NCBI GenBank assembly: GCA_016584495.1
Contig: WAID01000003.1
Span: 2,666,001-2,730,000, forward strand
Reading direction: 5' to 3'
Origin: Celoporthe dispersa
Taxonomy: Eukaryota; Ascomycota; Sordariomycetes; Diaporthales; Cryphonectriaceae
DNA length: 64,000 nt
In this document: positions 36,249 through 48,483 of the stretch, piece after piece
Position numbering within the stretch: the stretch's first letter is position 1
Layout: the number at the start of each line of letters is the position of its first letter
Made by a program: the position numbers and the translations under genes
The notes under the pieces: model-generated
The model's database searches: none
Seen by the model: only the letters and a program-made list of their open reading frames with translations
Told to the model about the DNA's origin: nothing

Positions 36249-37613
36249 GCCGTCAGATAGACAGGGAGGTCAACCGAGAGACCGTGGTTGACCATACACG
36301 TGGTATCCAGTTGAGTGCTCCAGGCGCATACTGGACGAGCTGCGGGGGTTTCACCAAAACATCCATGGATGCCCGCAGAGGATGGCCCACCAGCCCAGCT
36401 TGACGTCTGGCTTGAGGCCTCTGCTCGAGGCGAGGTGCCGCTGCCTCACATTCAAGACAACCAGCCCTCCTTCCCGACTGGTCCTTGGAATGAGGGCCAA
36501 GGGAGCAAGGAAGCAGAGTATAGAGGCGTTCTGGCCATGATTTCAAGGTCGGGCCACATGTCCCAGGAGAGGAACTGATCCTCGGCTCCTGCTGGGAGGG
36601 CCGGCCAGCTAGGGAACGAGAGCCGGCGGGGAGAGAAAAGAAGTGGCGCAAACACAAGCCAAGGAGAGAGCCTGTGCACAGCTGCTACTCCCTCTAGTCA
36701 GCCAGAACCAAGGAGAGTTGGAGGAGAGGGGGGGGCGGGGGTGGGAAGCATAAGCAGGGAGGAGATTCGAGAAGGAGACTCGGAGAAGGACAGAGACATC
36801 TCGACGAGTATCAACTCGCTTAGCTGAACTACTAAGCCCACTTTCGCCATGGCCAAGGTTTTTGACGTTTCATGGGGCCAACGCATTGAACAGGCCTATT
36901 TCCGGAGAGCCTTCCCGCCACAAGCCCAGCTTCCCTAAAAAGGCGTCCGCGGGGCCGTTCGCTGGCTTTTAGGCCCGGAGGCTGTCTTGGTAGTATCAGG
37001 ACCACCCAGCATCGTCACATGGCGCCCCGTCGAGGAAAACGATATTATTCGTGGCTCTTTTTTCCTTTGTGTGTGTGTTTGTTTTGTTTCTGCTATAGCC
37101 CAGGAAGTTCCCCCGCATCTGCCTGCAAGCAGCTCTCAGCCGAGATCTGGGGTAATGCAGGCCCCTCCTTGCCACTTTTTTTCTTCTCCGGCTGCAATAA
37201 TAATACTCCACGGACGCAACAACGGCTTTGGCCTTCCTCATCCGGAGTTGGCCTTACAACATAGTACCAACTCCATCAGACTAAGGTTCCTTTCTCCGGG
37301 GGCCACATGTGGTAGCACTACTCACGATGGTCATCACCCCCCCCCCATTTGCACAATTATCACAAGTTTGCAGGAACCGAGCTTTGGGCCGAGGTCGTAG
37401 TTTATGTACGCGACGGGCTGCGCGAGTCTTACTCCTTCGCCATGACACTATACAGCAATCCTGGGAGTTATATGAGGAGTTGTGTCAATATAAAAAGAGG
37501 CCCTCCTCTTCCGTCCCTCTCGGCTGGAGACTACAAGGACAGATCTAGCTCACCTGTACCACATCCACCTGCAACCTTTGTCTCTCCCTCTGCCACCCCA
37601 CACACAGTTCAAA
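36249..37613. other. Intergenic region with HsbA promoter
   Basis: No gene recognised in 1.36 kb. The right end is the promoter of the HsbA-like gene with a good TATA box. Confidence 0.55.
37489..37496 (+). promoter_or_regulatory. TATA box of HsbA-like gene
   Basis: TATAAAAA 118 bp before the ATG, followed by a CT-rich leader: a normal spacing for a strongly expressed, inducible fungal gene. Confidence 0.5.
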
Positions 37614-38330
37614 ATGATGAGCCTCTACTCCATCGTTGCCCTTGCCGTCGCCGTCTCGGCCATCCCGTCCATCCATAAGCGCGATGTGACGACCGTGCTG
37701 GACAACCTCGAGACCATTGACGCGGACACAAATACCCTCACCGCCGCCATCGAGGCCTGGGACGCGTCTCTGCTGGGGGCCCTCGGCATCCAGACCGATG
37801 TGGACGACCTTGAGGTGAGTCGAGGCTGTGAAGAGCTCCTCCCACTCCTTGATCACGACCCTAGAGCTTCAGGCTGATGGACCACGACAGACTGCTATTA
37901 CCGATGCCACCACCGAGGCCGACACCGAGTCTCAGGCTGACTCTACCGACTCTGAGACCATCCTGACCTGTGCGTATCATCCTCACCCAAGATATACCAT
38001 GGCTACTAGATATATATATATATATATATATCTTCCTCTCTCTTAACAAGTGATCTATCATTCACGACTGACACGAGACCAGACGTCAACGGCACCCTCA
38101 ACCCCGACATCATCGCCTCCCTGGACGCCCTCACCGCCCGCGAGGCCGACTTTGACGCCCTCGGCCTCGACTCGCTGGTCCTCAGCGACCTCCAGACCCT
38201 CCAGAACGACACGGACGCCCTCGGCGCGGCCCTCATCGCCATCGCCTCGTCTGACACACAGTCTGAGGCCGAGACGCTTGTGGCTGACGTTGATGCTGCT
38301 TTTGCTAGTGCCATTGCCGTTTTCTCTTGA
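37614..38330 (+). CDS. Secreted HsbA-like hydrophobic surface-binding protein
   Basis: Predicted 181 aa in three exons: 37614-37814, 37873-37969, 38083-38330, phases consistent. N-terminal signal peptide (MMSLYSIVALAVAVSA) followed by a dibasic KR at 22-23, a likely Kex2 site. The mature part is Asp/Thr/Ala/Leu-rich and helical: TVLDNLETIDADTNTLTAA, WDASLLGALGIQTDV, LNPDIIASLDALTAREADF, LQTLQNDTDALGAALIAIA. This matches the HsbA family (PF12296), whose Aspergillus member adsorbs to hydrophobic surfaces and recruits cutinase-type esterases. No cysteines are seen in the mature chain. Intron 2 carries a (TA)10 run. Function on plant or insect surfaces is inferred from the family. Confidence 0.88.
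38011..38030 (+). repeat. (TA)10 microsatellite in HsbA intron 2
   Basis: Ten perfect TA units within the second intron; length is likely variable. Confidence 0.9.
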
Positions 38331-38365
38331 GTGAGTGAGTGAGTGAGAGAGAGAGAGAGAGAGAG
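38331..38365 (+). repeat. (GAGT)n/(GA)n microsatellite after HsbA stop
   Basis: GTGA/GAGT units turn into a GA run immediately after the stop codon, in the presumed 3' UTR. Confidence 0.85.
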
Positions 38366-38783
38366 GCCATAGGGGATGAGAGGTCTATGTGGAGGACAGA
38401 TTCATATGTAACAATGTGATTATCGAAAAATGAACAACATAGTGCTAGGCAGCTCACTTGTATATGAATCAGTTGATGACACTCACAATCATCTACCCTG
38501 GGTGACGATCTCCTCCTAGTCAGTATGTTTCTGGCTTGAAAATCTTTGGCAGATTATGCCTATGTGCAGTTCAAAGTGATTGAGATAGATACCTTGACGA
38601 TGCCCTGAAAGAAAAGAAATAAATAATGCACTATAAATTAGGAGGTGCAATGGCATAGTCTGTTCTCTAACGAAGCCATCTTTCGAAAGCATATCAACTA
38701 ACTATTATGTAGTGTTTCTCTCTCAAAGAATACACTCAGAAATCAAACAACACAAGATGCACATCCCCCCAACACACACACAT
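38366..38783. other. Convergent intergenic region
   Basis: 3' flanks of the HsbA-like gene and paralogue 2. Nothing else recognised. Confidence 0.55.
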
Positions 38784-41700
38784 CTAAACACAAACCCGCC
38801 AGTCCCGAGGCCCACAAAACCCACCCTCATCAGCCCTCCCCTCCGCCTTGCCCTGCCCAAACCCATCCAGGTTCCACCTGGTGCTGAGCACCTGCTCCTC
38901 TTTCACGCCCGCCGCCGAGAGCTCCGCCGAGAAGACCCGCCACACCTTGGCCGTCAGCCTCTCATACTCGCCCGCTGGCCCCGCCCAGGAGCCGAGCCTC
39001 TGCAGCGTGATCTTGAGCAGCCGCACGTGCATCCTGACGACCTCGACCTCCTGTTCGCGCGTGATGGGGGAGGAAGAGGAGGCGGACCTGTGCTGGTGGC
39101 GCAGGCCCGCGTGGGAAGAGGCCTTGCGCAGGAGCACGGGTGAGGGGACGCGGCTGCTGCGGCGGGAGGAACCTCCGCGGCGGACCGTCGTCGAGCCGGA
39201 CGTCACCGACTCGGAGTCGCTCGCGTCGTCGCCGCCCGCGCCGCTGTCGAGAAGCAGCTTGAGCACGTCCTCGTGGACCACGGCCGCCTTCTTGAGGTAG
39301 AGCTTCGCCATTTCCGCAGCACGCTTCTTGTTGTCCGCCCCAGGGCCGCTCGTTTCGGCTGCAGATGATACCAAGGACTGGTGGTAGTGCTGTGCTGTGC
39401 TGGTGTACAGGCTGGCGAGCAGGGACAGGATGTCCAGGGTCCGCTGGTGCCGGGCGCCGTGGACGCGCCGGACGTTGTAGGCCAGGTCCTCTGCAAGGCG
39501 GATGGCGACTTTCCTCTCGGAGTCACCCTTTGCGGTCGTGAAGGAGACCTGGACGAGGCGAATGCCGAGGGCGAGCATCACGTCGTGGCCCCATTCGTGC
39601 TGCCCGTCGCGGGACTGCCAGAGTGTGTTCAGCAGCCACTGGAGACGAGGGAGGTCCTTGAGTTCACCGAGCAGCGAGATCAGGTCGTTGATCTCGACCC
39701 ATTGGCAGCGGACAAGGTCGATGCCGTGGGTCTTGCAGATCTCGAGCACCTCGCCCAGGACCTGCGCTGATAGATTCATCATCTCCTTCTGTAGGCTCTG
39801 CTCCTCGGGCAGGTGGCGGCCGCGTATGTCTCTCTTCTCGTGTCCGTTGGTCTGTCGGTCCTGCTGCTCATAGGCTTCGTGGCCAGCCATCAGCTGACAG
39901 ATCTGGAAGCCAAGCGAGATCTCGGTTGGATCATCCAGGCCCTCATGCGCCATGAGGAAGAGGTAGGTGGCACGGGCCAGCCCGACCGCCTCCTTGAACT
40001 TGTTCTTCTGCAGCAACGACCGCAACTCGTCGACAGCTGCACGGCCCGCGCGGCTGGTCATGGTGTCTTCGGTCAGCTCTCCGGGATGAGCCGAGAAGCG
40101 CGCCAGCAGGACGACCAGAAACGATCTCACAGCGTTCTTGGAGCACGACTTTGCAATAAGAGACTCGGCAGAGAGGAAGTAGTCGATTAGGATCGTCTCA
40201 ATAACAGCGAAGTCCTTTTGCCTGTGCAGCTGGGACAACATGGTTTGCAGCCGAGCCGCACGCATCAGCACAACGTGCATCTGATCCTTGGCCTTGATGC
40301 TAGCACTGAAGCGCTCGTAGAATAGCGACTCGGCCAGGAGCCTCGTCATGAAGCTGGCGATCGTCAGGGCCAGGTCGGACCGCAGTGACCACTCGAGCGC
40401 CGCAACAAAGGCAAAGCAGCCGTGGATGTCGACTCGCGTGATGTCAAAGCCGCAGCTCTTGGAGGCGATCTTGTAGATGAGCTGCAGCTTGAGCTCGTGG
40501 ACCAGCGTGTGCGCGTACGATGCAAACCCACAGGAGACATAGATATCTGCCACGCACTTGGCCGATTCGATCAGTTCTTGCGAGGAGGTTGTCTTGTTGA
40601 GGCACTCGACGACGAGGCTTCTCATCTCGATCAGGGCAGTTTCTGTCTTGGCCTGTTTCTCGTAGAGTGTGACGAGCTCCTTCAGCTGCATCAGTGTTGT
40701 GTGATGCGTGACCGAGTGTACTTTCTTGACCTCCAAATACTGCGAGTACGACATCTCGGTGGCCTTCTCCAGAACCTCTTTTGTCACGGTCTTGGATTCC
40801 GTCGAGGAAGTGACCTGTCTAACGTAGAGCGACCTGAGGGTGCTCTGACTGCGCTCGATTACCGTCTTGGAGACAGTCTTGGAGTGTTTCAGGACGTGCT
40901 CGTAGTACGAAATGGCTTCATACTGGTACTTCTCGCTTCTCTGGTACACCTCGGCCAGGTGCAAGGTCACAAAGACTGAGATCGAGGACGCCTCGCCAAA
41001 GTACTGGAGGCACGCTCGCCGGATCTCCTTGAGAATGTCCAGGTGCTCGCTAATCTCGACCTCGGTCTCTTCGATGGCCTTGTAGTACTTCTCCAGGACC
41101 TGCTGGACAACACTGGCGTCCTTGAAATGCTCACACGACGTGCCGAGCTTGCAGAAAGTGGTAATGGTGGATCTGAAGAACCGGAGCGATTCGGAGAACC
41201 TCTGGCTCTGGTAATAGTGGTCAGCAACAATTCCCAGAGCGCGCAATGCATCCTCGTGGCATACAAGCGCGCCTTGGTTGAGGTTGGTGACGATCTCGAG
41301 GTAGTAGTCCACAAAATAGCCATGGGTGACAGGATGTTCATGGCATAGATCTCCGAGTGCATAGAGCACGGAGATAGTCTTTGCATGACTGCGACCATAG
41401 AACCCACGATACTCTACCAGAAGGTCCTGGTAGAAGGAGATGAGCTGGTTTACCATGGCTTGTTTCTTCAAGAAGTCAATGTAAACCTCGGTGTACTTGA
41501 TGATGAGAGCATCATCAAGACGGGCGCAGCTCTTGCGGTGAAGGCGATATAGAGAAATATAAAGATGTTCTGCCTTCTCGTACCGGCTCTGACGAATATA
41601 GCACTCGGCCAGTCTCATCATGAGGCTGGAGTTCTTGGAAGTTGTCGAGCTCTTGACGTCGATGCGCTCCAGCGATTGGGAGAACAAAGAGGATAAGGAA

Positions 41701-44700
41701 GATCTCAGTAGAGTCTGCTTCAAGATCGAAGCCGCTTCAGACCATCTTTCCTCCTTGAAGTAGAGGGAGGTCAGGGACTCGCAAAGCTCAACGGTGCTCG
41801 AGGATACTTCTGTGGCCTCTGTGCTCAACAGAGAGGACTCGAACACCTCCCGCAAGACTGTCTCAGATGACTCGGTGGCTGATGTTGTAGACGTCGTGGA
41901 AGATTCTTGGACAATCTCCTTGGAAGTAATGGCTATCTGCTCCTCGATCTGTTTGAAGGTCGTCGTCTTCTCCTTGTGTGACGATTTGTACCAGGACCAG
42001 CACTTCTGGAACACAGCAAGGGCAACAGAAGTCATGTTGACCCGCTGCATCCAGTGGCCGACCTCATTGAGACAGATGATGACGGACTCAAACGTCGTCA
42101 CCGTATGGGAGGAGTACTCGTTCCAGCACGAGAGGAGCAGGGCTGCCGCATCCTCCTTCCGCTTCTGGATGTGAAGAGCCTCGACATACTTGAGCGTCAC
42201 CTCAATCTTCTTCTGATGCCACTCGTGATTCTGAGATCCACGGCAGTACTCATCGAGCTTGAGCCAGAGCTCCAGGAGCAGCTCCTCGTACCTAGCGTAC
42301 TTCTTCTCAGCCAGCAAGCTCATTGCGACGGAGATCGTCTCCTCAACACGTGAGATCGTCCAGGACTCTTCGTGCTCCTCTCCGTTCCAGCCAAAAAGAA
42401 AGCTCTCGTAGCTATCAACGACCGAGTGATCATTCCTCCTGAGAGTCACGCTGAGGTGCTTCGAGCCCCGAGACGAATGGTGGTGATGTTCTCCGTGCGC
42501 GTGGGCGGAAAGTGTAATCTCTTCAATCTTGACGCGGATCTCAATCGCCTTCTACTCTTCGCCGATGGACACGTATAACTCGGCCAGGGTGTTGTACATT
42601 TCCAGCACTTCTTCCGAAGTCTCGCCATACCGATGCTTGTAAGCCTCGATCAGGAGATGCATGGTCTGCTCGCGACAGGTCATGATTTCGGTTCGAGTCT
42701 TGGATACAAGCGACTCAGACAGGCGGATGGTGGCAGTGCAGCAGGCGATGACTAGCTCGGATTGCACACCAAGGACCGCACGCCCGATCGTGCTGGCTTT
42801 GAAGTACCACTCGATCGCGTCAGCCGGTCGAGACAGTATGCCCTCGCAGAATACAGCGCAGATGATGGCTGACTGCAACACAGATGGGTGATCTTCTCCA
42901 AAGATCGAACGACGAACACGATAAGCCAAGGTGATCATATCCATGGCTTTCTTGTCGAAGCATGGCTGCGCCCGCCAGCATCCTGCCTCGAACAGCGCGA
43001 AGCCAACAGAGCTTGGAAAGCTGGACGAGAAGTCCTTGGGCAGCTGCATGTCCCCCTGAGGCTTGAAGAGCGAAGGGGACTTCCGAAGTGGACCGGCCAG
43101 TAGCGTCTAGGCAACTTGTTAGCAAACATTGGGGTATTTGAGAAGCTTTAGGCTGGGGAGAGAACATACACTGTATACTCAAGTATGCGGTCCGAGGCAA
43201 GTCTGCTCTCCACATATTCCTGGCCCAAGAAGGACAGAGTAGGCTCATACCCATCCCCAGAGGAGATATGATTCCTCGAGCAAGCAAATAAACGGAGCAG
43301 CATATCTCTGTGTCTCTCTTTCAGCTTCAGCGATTGAGGAGAGGAATCAGGAATGGAGACAAGTGCATCCTTGATGGCACGGTGGCGAAGCGTGATCAGG
43401 CCCTCACCAGTCATAGCGAAGGCGGCGATAGAACGGATCACGGATTCTGTATTGACTTGATCCTCCTGTTTTTGACCATGATGGATTTGGACCTGTAGGA
43501 GAAGCTCAACTTCTTTCCTAGACAACGGGCGCTCCGCGGCAACAAGGAGAGACAACAGAGCCTTGCTGTGACCATTCAGCTGCAGGGCTTGCAACAGCTT
43601 CTGGACGACATCTGCAACCGTTTTATGTGGTGATTTCGCAAGGGCCTCGACAGCCTGGTCAAAAGCAGCGAGAGACTTCTGCAGCCTGAGATAGCGGACA
43701 GCCAAGAATGCGTAGAGGATCGAGCCATCAGAAGCGGACGTGAGCTGGTCTACAAGATGCTCCTGTGCCGCCTCGTCGCGATTGTCGGAAAAGTATGGAA
43801 CCCTAGTGAGGCCCTGGCGAACGATGGCCTGAAAAGTCATCAGATGTGTTGTCGAGGCTCATGCTGACCTTGGTTGTCGCAGCCGCGTGTCTCATCTCGA
43901 TCGGTGAGGAGAAGAGAAGCAGGCGCACGCCGGTGGTCTTGTGGGCCAGCTTCTGGAGTCTCTCGGCCACTTGCATTCCGTGCGCCTTTAGAGCTTCCAA
44001 TTCGTCCAGGTCGACGATGATGGCCAGGGTCTCTGTCCCGTCGTTGTAGGCACCCTCTAAGGCTGCTTCTAAGGCGTTCCACATGATCTCCTCTTGCCTT
44101 TGTGCAGAATCGGCACTGGAGTCGAGATAAGCTTCCATAACAATACGGAAGACATTCACGTCACCGATGCGCTGCGTTAGGAGCTGGAGGAGAAGAGTGT
44201 TCAGCATAGCCAGGGGTGTCTCCAGGGCCATCACGCTAGAGTCTATATCGACGAGCGTCAGTGATTAGGCGGGCTTACAAAAATGATGGGATAGCTTACT
44301 GAAGAAGAAACTCAAGGTCGAGATATCTTTCCGGCTAATAGGCCGCTGAAGGCGGTCCATCACCCAGTTGGCAAGAGTAGTCTTGCCAGACCCGGCGCTG
44401 CCCTGCACCAGCAGGCACTTGTCATCACCTTTGAAGAAGGAGTTGAGATGCGGCTGCAGCCAGGTACAGGTATGCTCCTCGGCGCGGCTCACCAGGTTGA
44501 CGCGTTCCGACGTTAACAGCTTGAGAACGGTGTCCTGGGGCGCAAGCCATGATTGCAGCGTGTGAATCTGATCCGGCTCTTCCATGGACCGCTCCAGTAC
44601 ATTCCGCCAGATAGCAGCGGCGCAGTGTCTAACTCTGGCGCGGAAGCTATCCAGGTGATGACCGAAGCGGACGTATATGTCGATTGTGATTGAAGTCTGC

Positions 44701-45713
44701 CGTCCGAGACGGAGATTGCGTATGGGGCCGTAGTAGGCCATGGCGACATCTGCAACGACGATGAGCATTTCTGAAAAGGCTCGAGAGACGTCGTGCATGA
44801 TCTCTGGAGAGTCTAGCAGGATGCCATCTTTCCTCAGGAGGGGTCTGAACTCAAGGCCGATGTTGTACAACAGCGTGAATGCCTTGTCCAGCGGTACGGC
44901 GTTCTCATGGCCAAGCTGTAGTTATCTCGGTCAGCAAACATTGTCGTATAGAGGGATGAAGGGAGCCGAGAATTGGTTCATACCTCGTGAAGAAGAAACA
45001 AGCATTGTCCAAACACAAAGTCCGAAGCAGCGCCGCTGCCAGGAGCAAACGACTCGATGGCTTCACCGAGCCCGCATACCTGATCCGTAAAGTGTTGTGC
45101 ATAGATCAGAACACGGTCCCAGGATCCGCCTCTGTGCGGCAGCCTGATCAGACGCTCTTCCTCGATCCAGTCCAGAAGCTCCGAATAAGACCTATCGCGA
45201 AGCTCCAGGCCAACGCCAATCTCGTGCTGACACCGCTCGCGGACGGAAGCATATTGCTCCTTGACAATGTCCCCGGGCGTAAAGTATGAGTTGCTTCTGG
45301 AAGCACTCATAGGGGTCTTGCCATTGAACGAGTAGCTTTGATAAGACATGCCCGGGCGCGTCCGAGTGCCCCATTTTCCGCCAGAGGAGCGGGGGGTCTG
45401 CACGGGCGAAGGAGATAACTGAAGCTGAGGAGAAAGCATGGCCTGGTAGTTGCTGGAGCTGCGGCGCACAACAGTAGCGTTGGTTGGCGTAGCCCTCGTG
45501 GTATTATTGTTGGTAGGACTGTCGAGATGCTGAGAAGCGCCACTAACAGTCATGTTCTCGCCTGTCGGTGGCTGCGAGGTTATCTTCAGGGCCTGCTGCA
45601 CAGGGCCCTGTGTGCCTAGTAGTTGCCTCGTCAGCATCGCCTCGTGGTGATCAAGACCAGTTCTCATTGAAACACTCACCCACAGCGGGGGAGGACTTGA
45701 GAAGCCCAAGCAT
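38784..45713 (-). CDS. Giant STAND-like P-loop NTPase with TPR-like superhelix (paralogue 2)
   Basis: About 2220 codons. Exons 45713-45680, 45615-44984, 44915-44300, 44242-43172, 43106-38784. Same layout as the gene at 24618-32409: Ser-rich N-terminus; helical domain (LPHRGGSWDRVLIYAQHF parallels MPARGSRWDKILKQAEDF); NTPase with canonical Walker A GSAGSGKTT (~395) and IIVDLDELEAL; long TPR-like region. The intron before LGHENA is at the same place and phase as the one before LGPQNG in paralogue 1. C-terminal blocks also align (GIDLVRCQWVEINDLISLLG with NIDLVQLQASELNSLVRLMG). Two lesions: one extra base in the A4 run 43832-43835, and an in-frame TAG at 42554-42552 (GEE-stop-KAIEIRV), after which about 1250 codons remain open. 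A recent pseudogene, a sequence error or readthrough are all possible. Confidence 0.82.
42552..42554 (-). other. In-frame TAG inside paralogue 2
   Basis: Reading is continuous on both sides in the same frame (LAELYVSIGEE before, KAIEIRVKIEEITLS after). No sensible intron removes it. A CAG to TAG change would be a CpA to TpA transition. Confidence 0.8.
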
Positions 45714-47488
45714 AGCGCCAATGCAGGAGAAGCAGCAAGAGCAGCAATTGCACGACAGCTCAGTCTTCGGGTCTAGACGATTGAACACTAGGAGCATGTA
45801 AATATCAGGAGCACTCCAAGAGCAGTCAACTCCCTAATACACTCGCGGTTCGTACATACACTAATCTCGCCCCTCTGGCACGCAACAGCGAGCACCTCGC
45901 CTCTTATACTTTTCCTTCTCATGCCTGTACGACGACACAAGCCAGAACCTCACGATATAGGATGCGTCATACTCGGCTTGTACTCCTCCCGGTGGCCTCT
46001 ATTTTTTTTAAACCTTTCTTCTTCTCTTTCTTCTTTCCCCTTTCATCACGACGCTGGTTACGTTTCAGCTCCCCCCGGCCCCGGCTCTCGACATCACAAA
46101 GAAGAGCTGAGCTTCTGTGCAACTCATGCCCAAACAACACCCAATCACATGTTGAAGAGGTTTTCAATAGGAGGCGCGCTGTGTCCCAATATGGCAGCGA
46201 CCGGGGTTCTCGGGCTGCTGACACGCGCCACTTGGCTGGCTGAGGTCGAGACTAGGCTGAGCTCTAATCTGGGTTGAGAAGGAGTCACGAAGACGGCTCG
46301 TGGTAGACACGCGAAACGCAGGCGGGCAATAATAACCGTGAGTACGCAATTTCCGGACCTTGAGGATGTCGACGGAAGCAAACTCTCGCGACTTGTCCTA
46401 TAAGAAGGTCGAAAGCCAAAATCAGGGACTGCGAGAACGAAGTCAGACGGTAGCCGCCATGCCATGGCCCATGCCGTACGTGCATAGTGTAACCCACAGA
46501 ATCAATATTCTAGGCCATGGGAGAGTAGCAGCGGGCCAGCAAGCTATAGGATTGTAATCTTTCCTTCACGTCGGTCTGGGCCTTACCATCATAGAAGTCA
46601 CACTGGTGTTGGGTGATAGCTCGTGTTGATCGATGCTTGTCGTCTTGACGACCTGCACGCACGGCTTGGCCACTCACGTCGACTTCAAATCCCGCTGATC
46701 AGCTGTGCGTACTGTCGTTCATTTCCATAGCGGAATAGTCTCATATTCGTTCTTGTCGACCCACTTGAATTGCGACGTGTGAGAAACGAGAGATTACCAG
46801 CTAGCACGGTGGTGATCATTGCTAGTAAATGTGGTGGTCAAGCTGAGGTCGAGAGGAGCTGAAGCCGGCTGTACTACCAGCACAACCTCAGTTACTGGCA
46901 GCTGTGCACAGCTGGGGGAGCACCTGCCCCGCAGTGTGTTATATCCGAGAACTTTTCGCCTTCCCGCTGGGACTGCTACTACCCCTCCTTGGGGCCGGTC
47001 CTGCCGTGTCCAGGCGCTCCGGTCTAGGCGCTGTGGCAGTGGATGAATCACCAGGTTCATCATCTCCATTCTAAATAGTTGTCACGTTGTTTCCGATTGT
47101 GCAACGAGATATCCACAAACCCAACTCTGTCAAGTACAGTGTGTGTGTGTGTGAGTCCGCGTAATTATCCCTCAACTAGCGATTCTCAACCTTCTCGACA
47201 ACTCGTCAACAGTTGACGAGTTGTTCAGGTGTTAGTTCATAACGCAACTCAACTCACCTTGGGCACAGCCCGCTCAATAATCCTCGTCACTTACACAAAG
47301 TACCTCTTCAAAGTCGAGGAGGCCCACTTACTCTCTCGCTGTCGTACATTTTTCATCCAGATCAACGACTCCTCTTCTCAATACGCAGATCAAGATTGGT
47401 CAGCCAGTGTCTCACCACTCTCAAGCCACACACACAGCCCTCTCAACCAACACATAACAAAAGCAACCAAGAAAACCTCCTCTCAAAC
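45714..47488. promoter_or_regulatory. Divergent promoter region, paralogue 2 / QPRT
   Basis: No gene recognised in 1.8 kb. Holds a (GT)7 tract at 47139-47153 and a perfect 27-nt palindrome at 47198-47224 nearer the QPRT side. Confidence 0.55.
47198..47224. promoter_or_regulatory. Perfect 27-nt palindrome upstream of QPRT
   Basis: ACAACTCGTCAAC, a central A, then the exact reverse complement: 13-bp arms with a 1-nt centre, starting 291 bp before the QPRT ATG. A DNA-binding dimer site, or a 5'-UTR hairpin, are the natural readings. Confidence 0.5.
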
Positions 47489-48483
47489 ATGCTCCCCATG
47501 GCTCTGGACCACGGCTCTCTCGAGGCCCTCCTTCCATCCCACTGGAAGACCCAGATCACCACCTGGCTCGCCGAGGACACCCCCTCCTTCGACTACGGCG
47601 GCTTTTGTCGTTGGTGACGCTCCCCGGACCGCCACCCTATACGCCAAATCCGGCGGCATCCTCGCCGGCATCCCCTTCTTCGACGAAGTCTTCCGCCAGT
47701 GCGGCTGCACTGTCGAGTGGCACGGTGCCACCCACGAGGGCCAGCACATCGACCGCAGGAGCGACGACGGCGAGGGAGGCAGCAGTGGCAAGGGCTTCAA
47801 GACCAGGCTGGCCACCGTGACGGGCCCGGCGCGCGGTATCCTGCTGGGCGAGCGGGTGGCGCTCAACATCCTGGCGCGGTGCTCGGGCGTGGCCAGCATG
47901 AGCCGTGGCTTCCTCGTGAACCTGCGCAGCGCGGGCTTCCGCGGCAGGCTGGCGGGAACGCGCAAGACGACGCCCGGGTTCCGCCTGGTGGAGAAGTACG
48001 GCATGCTGGTGGGCGGCGCCGACGGCCACCGTATGGACCTTAGCTCCATGGTCATGCTCAAGGACAACCACGTCTGGAGCCGCGGGAGCATCGCCGACGC
48101 TGTAGCCGCCGCCAAGGCCGTGGCCGGGTTCAGCCTCAAGGTTGAGGTCGAGGTGCAGAGCGAGGCCGAGGCGGACGAGGCCATCGGCGCCGGGGCTGAC
48201 GTCGTCATGCTTGACAACTTCACCGGCGACGGTGTCAAGGTCGCGGCCAGGAGCCTGAAGGAGAGGTGGGCCGGCAAGAAGCAGTTCCTCGTCGAGGTCT
48301 CGGGCGGCGTGACTCTGGATAACGCCGAGCAATACGTCAGTAATGGTAAGTCCAGTCTGACCCTGCTTCTCGCCGTCCCACGCGCGGCGCGCTGACTTGT
48401 AGCCAGATATCGATATCATCTCAACAAGCGCCATCCACCAGGGTGTTCCGCACGTGGATTTCTCCCTCAAGATCGATCACTGA
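47489..48483 (+). CDS. BNA6: Quinolinate phosphoribosyltransferase (NAD biosynthesis)
   Basis: Nicotinate-nucleotide pyrophosphorylase, decarboxylating: converts quinolinate and PRPP to nicotinate mononucleotide in the de novo NAD pathway from tryptophan. About 310 aa. Exons 47489-48345 and 48407-48483. Features seen: WLAEDTPSFDYGGF near the N-terminus, GERVALNILARCSGVAS, the PRPP/quinolinate-binding AGTRKTTPGFR, MLKDNH, KVEVEVQSE, VVMLDNFT, VSGGVTL and DIDIISTSAIHQG. One extra base in the T4 run 47603-47606 breaks the frame between YGGF and VVGDAPRT; the two halves are otherwise exactly contiguous with the family, so a sequencing error is the likely cause. ATG 47489 or the next in-frame ATG at 47498 may be the start. 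Tail-to-tail with the glucokinase gene. Confidence 0.93.
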
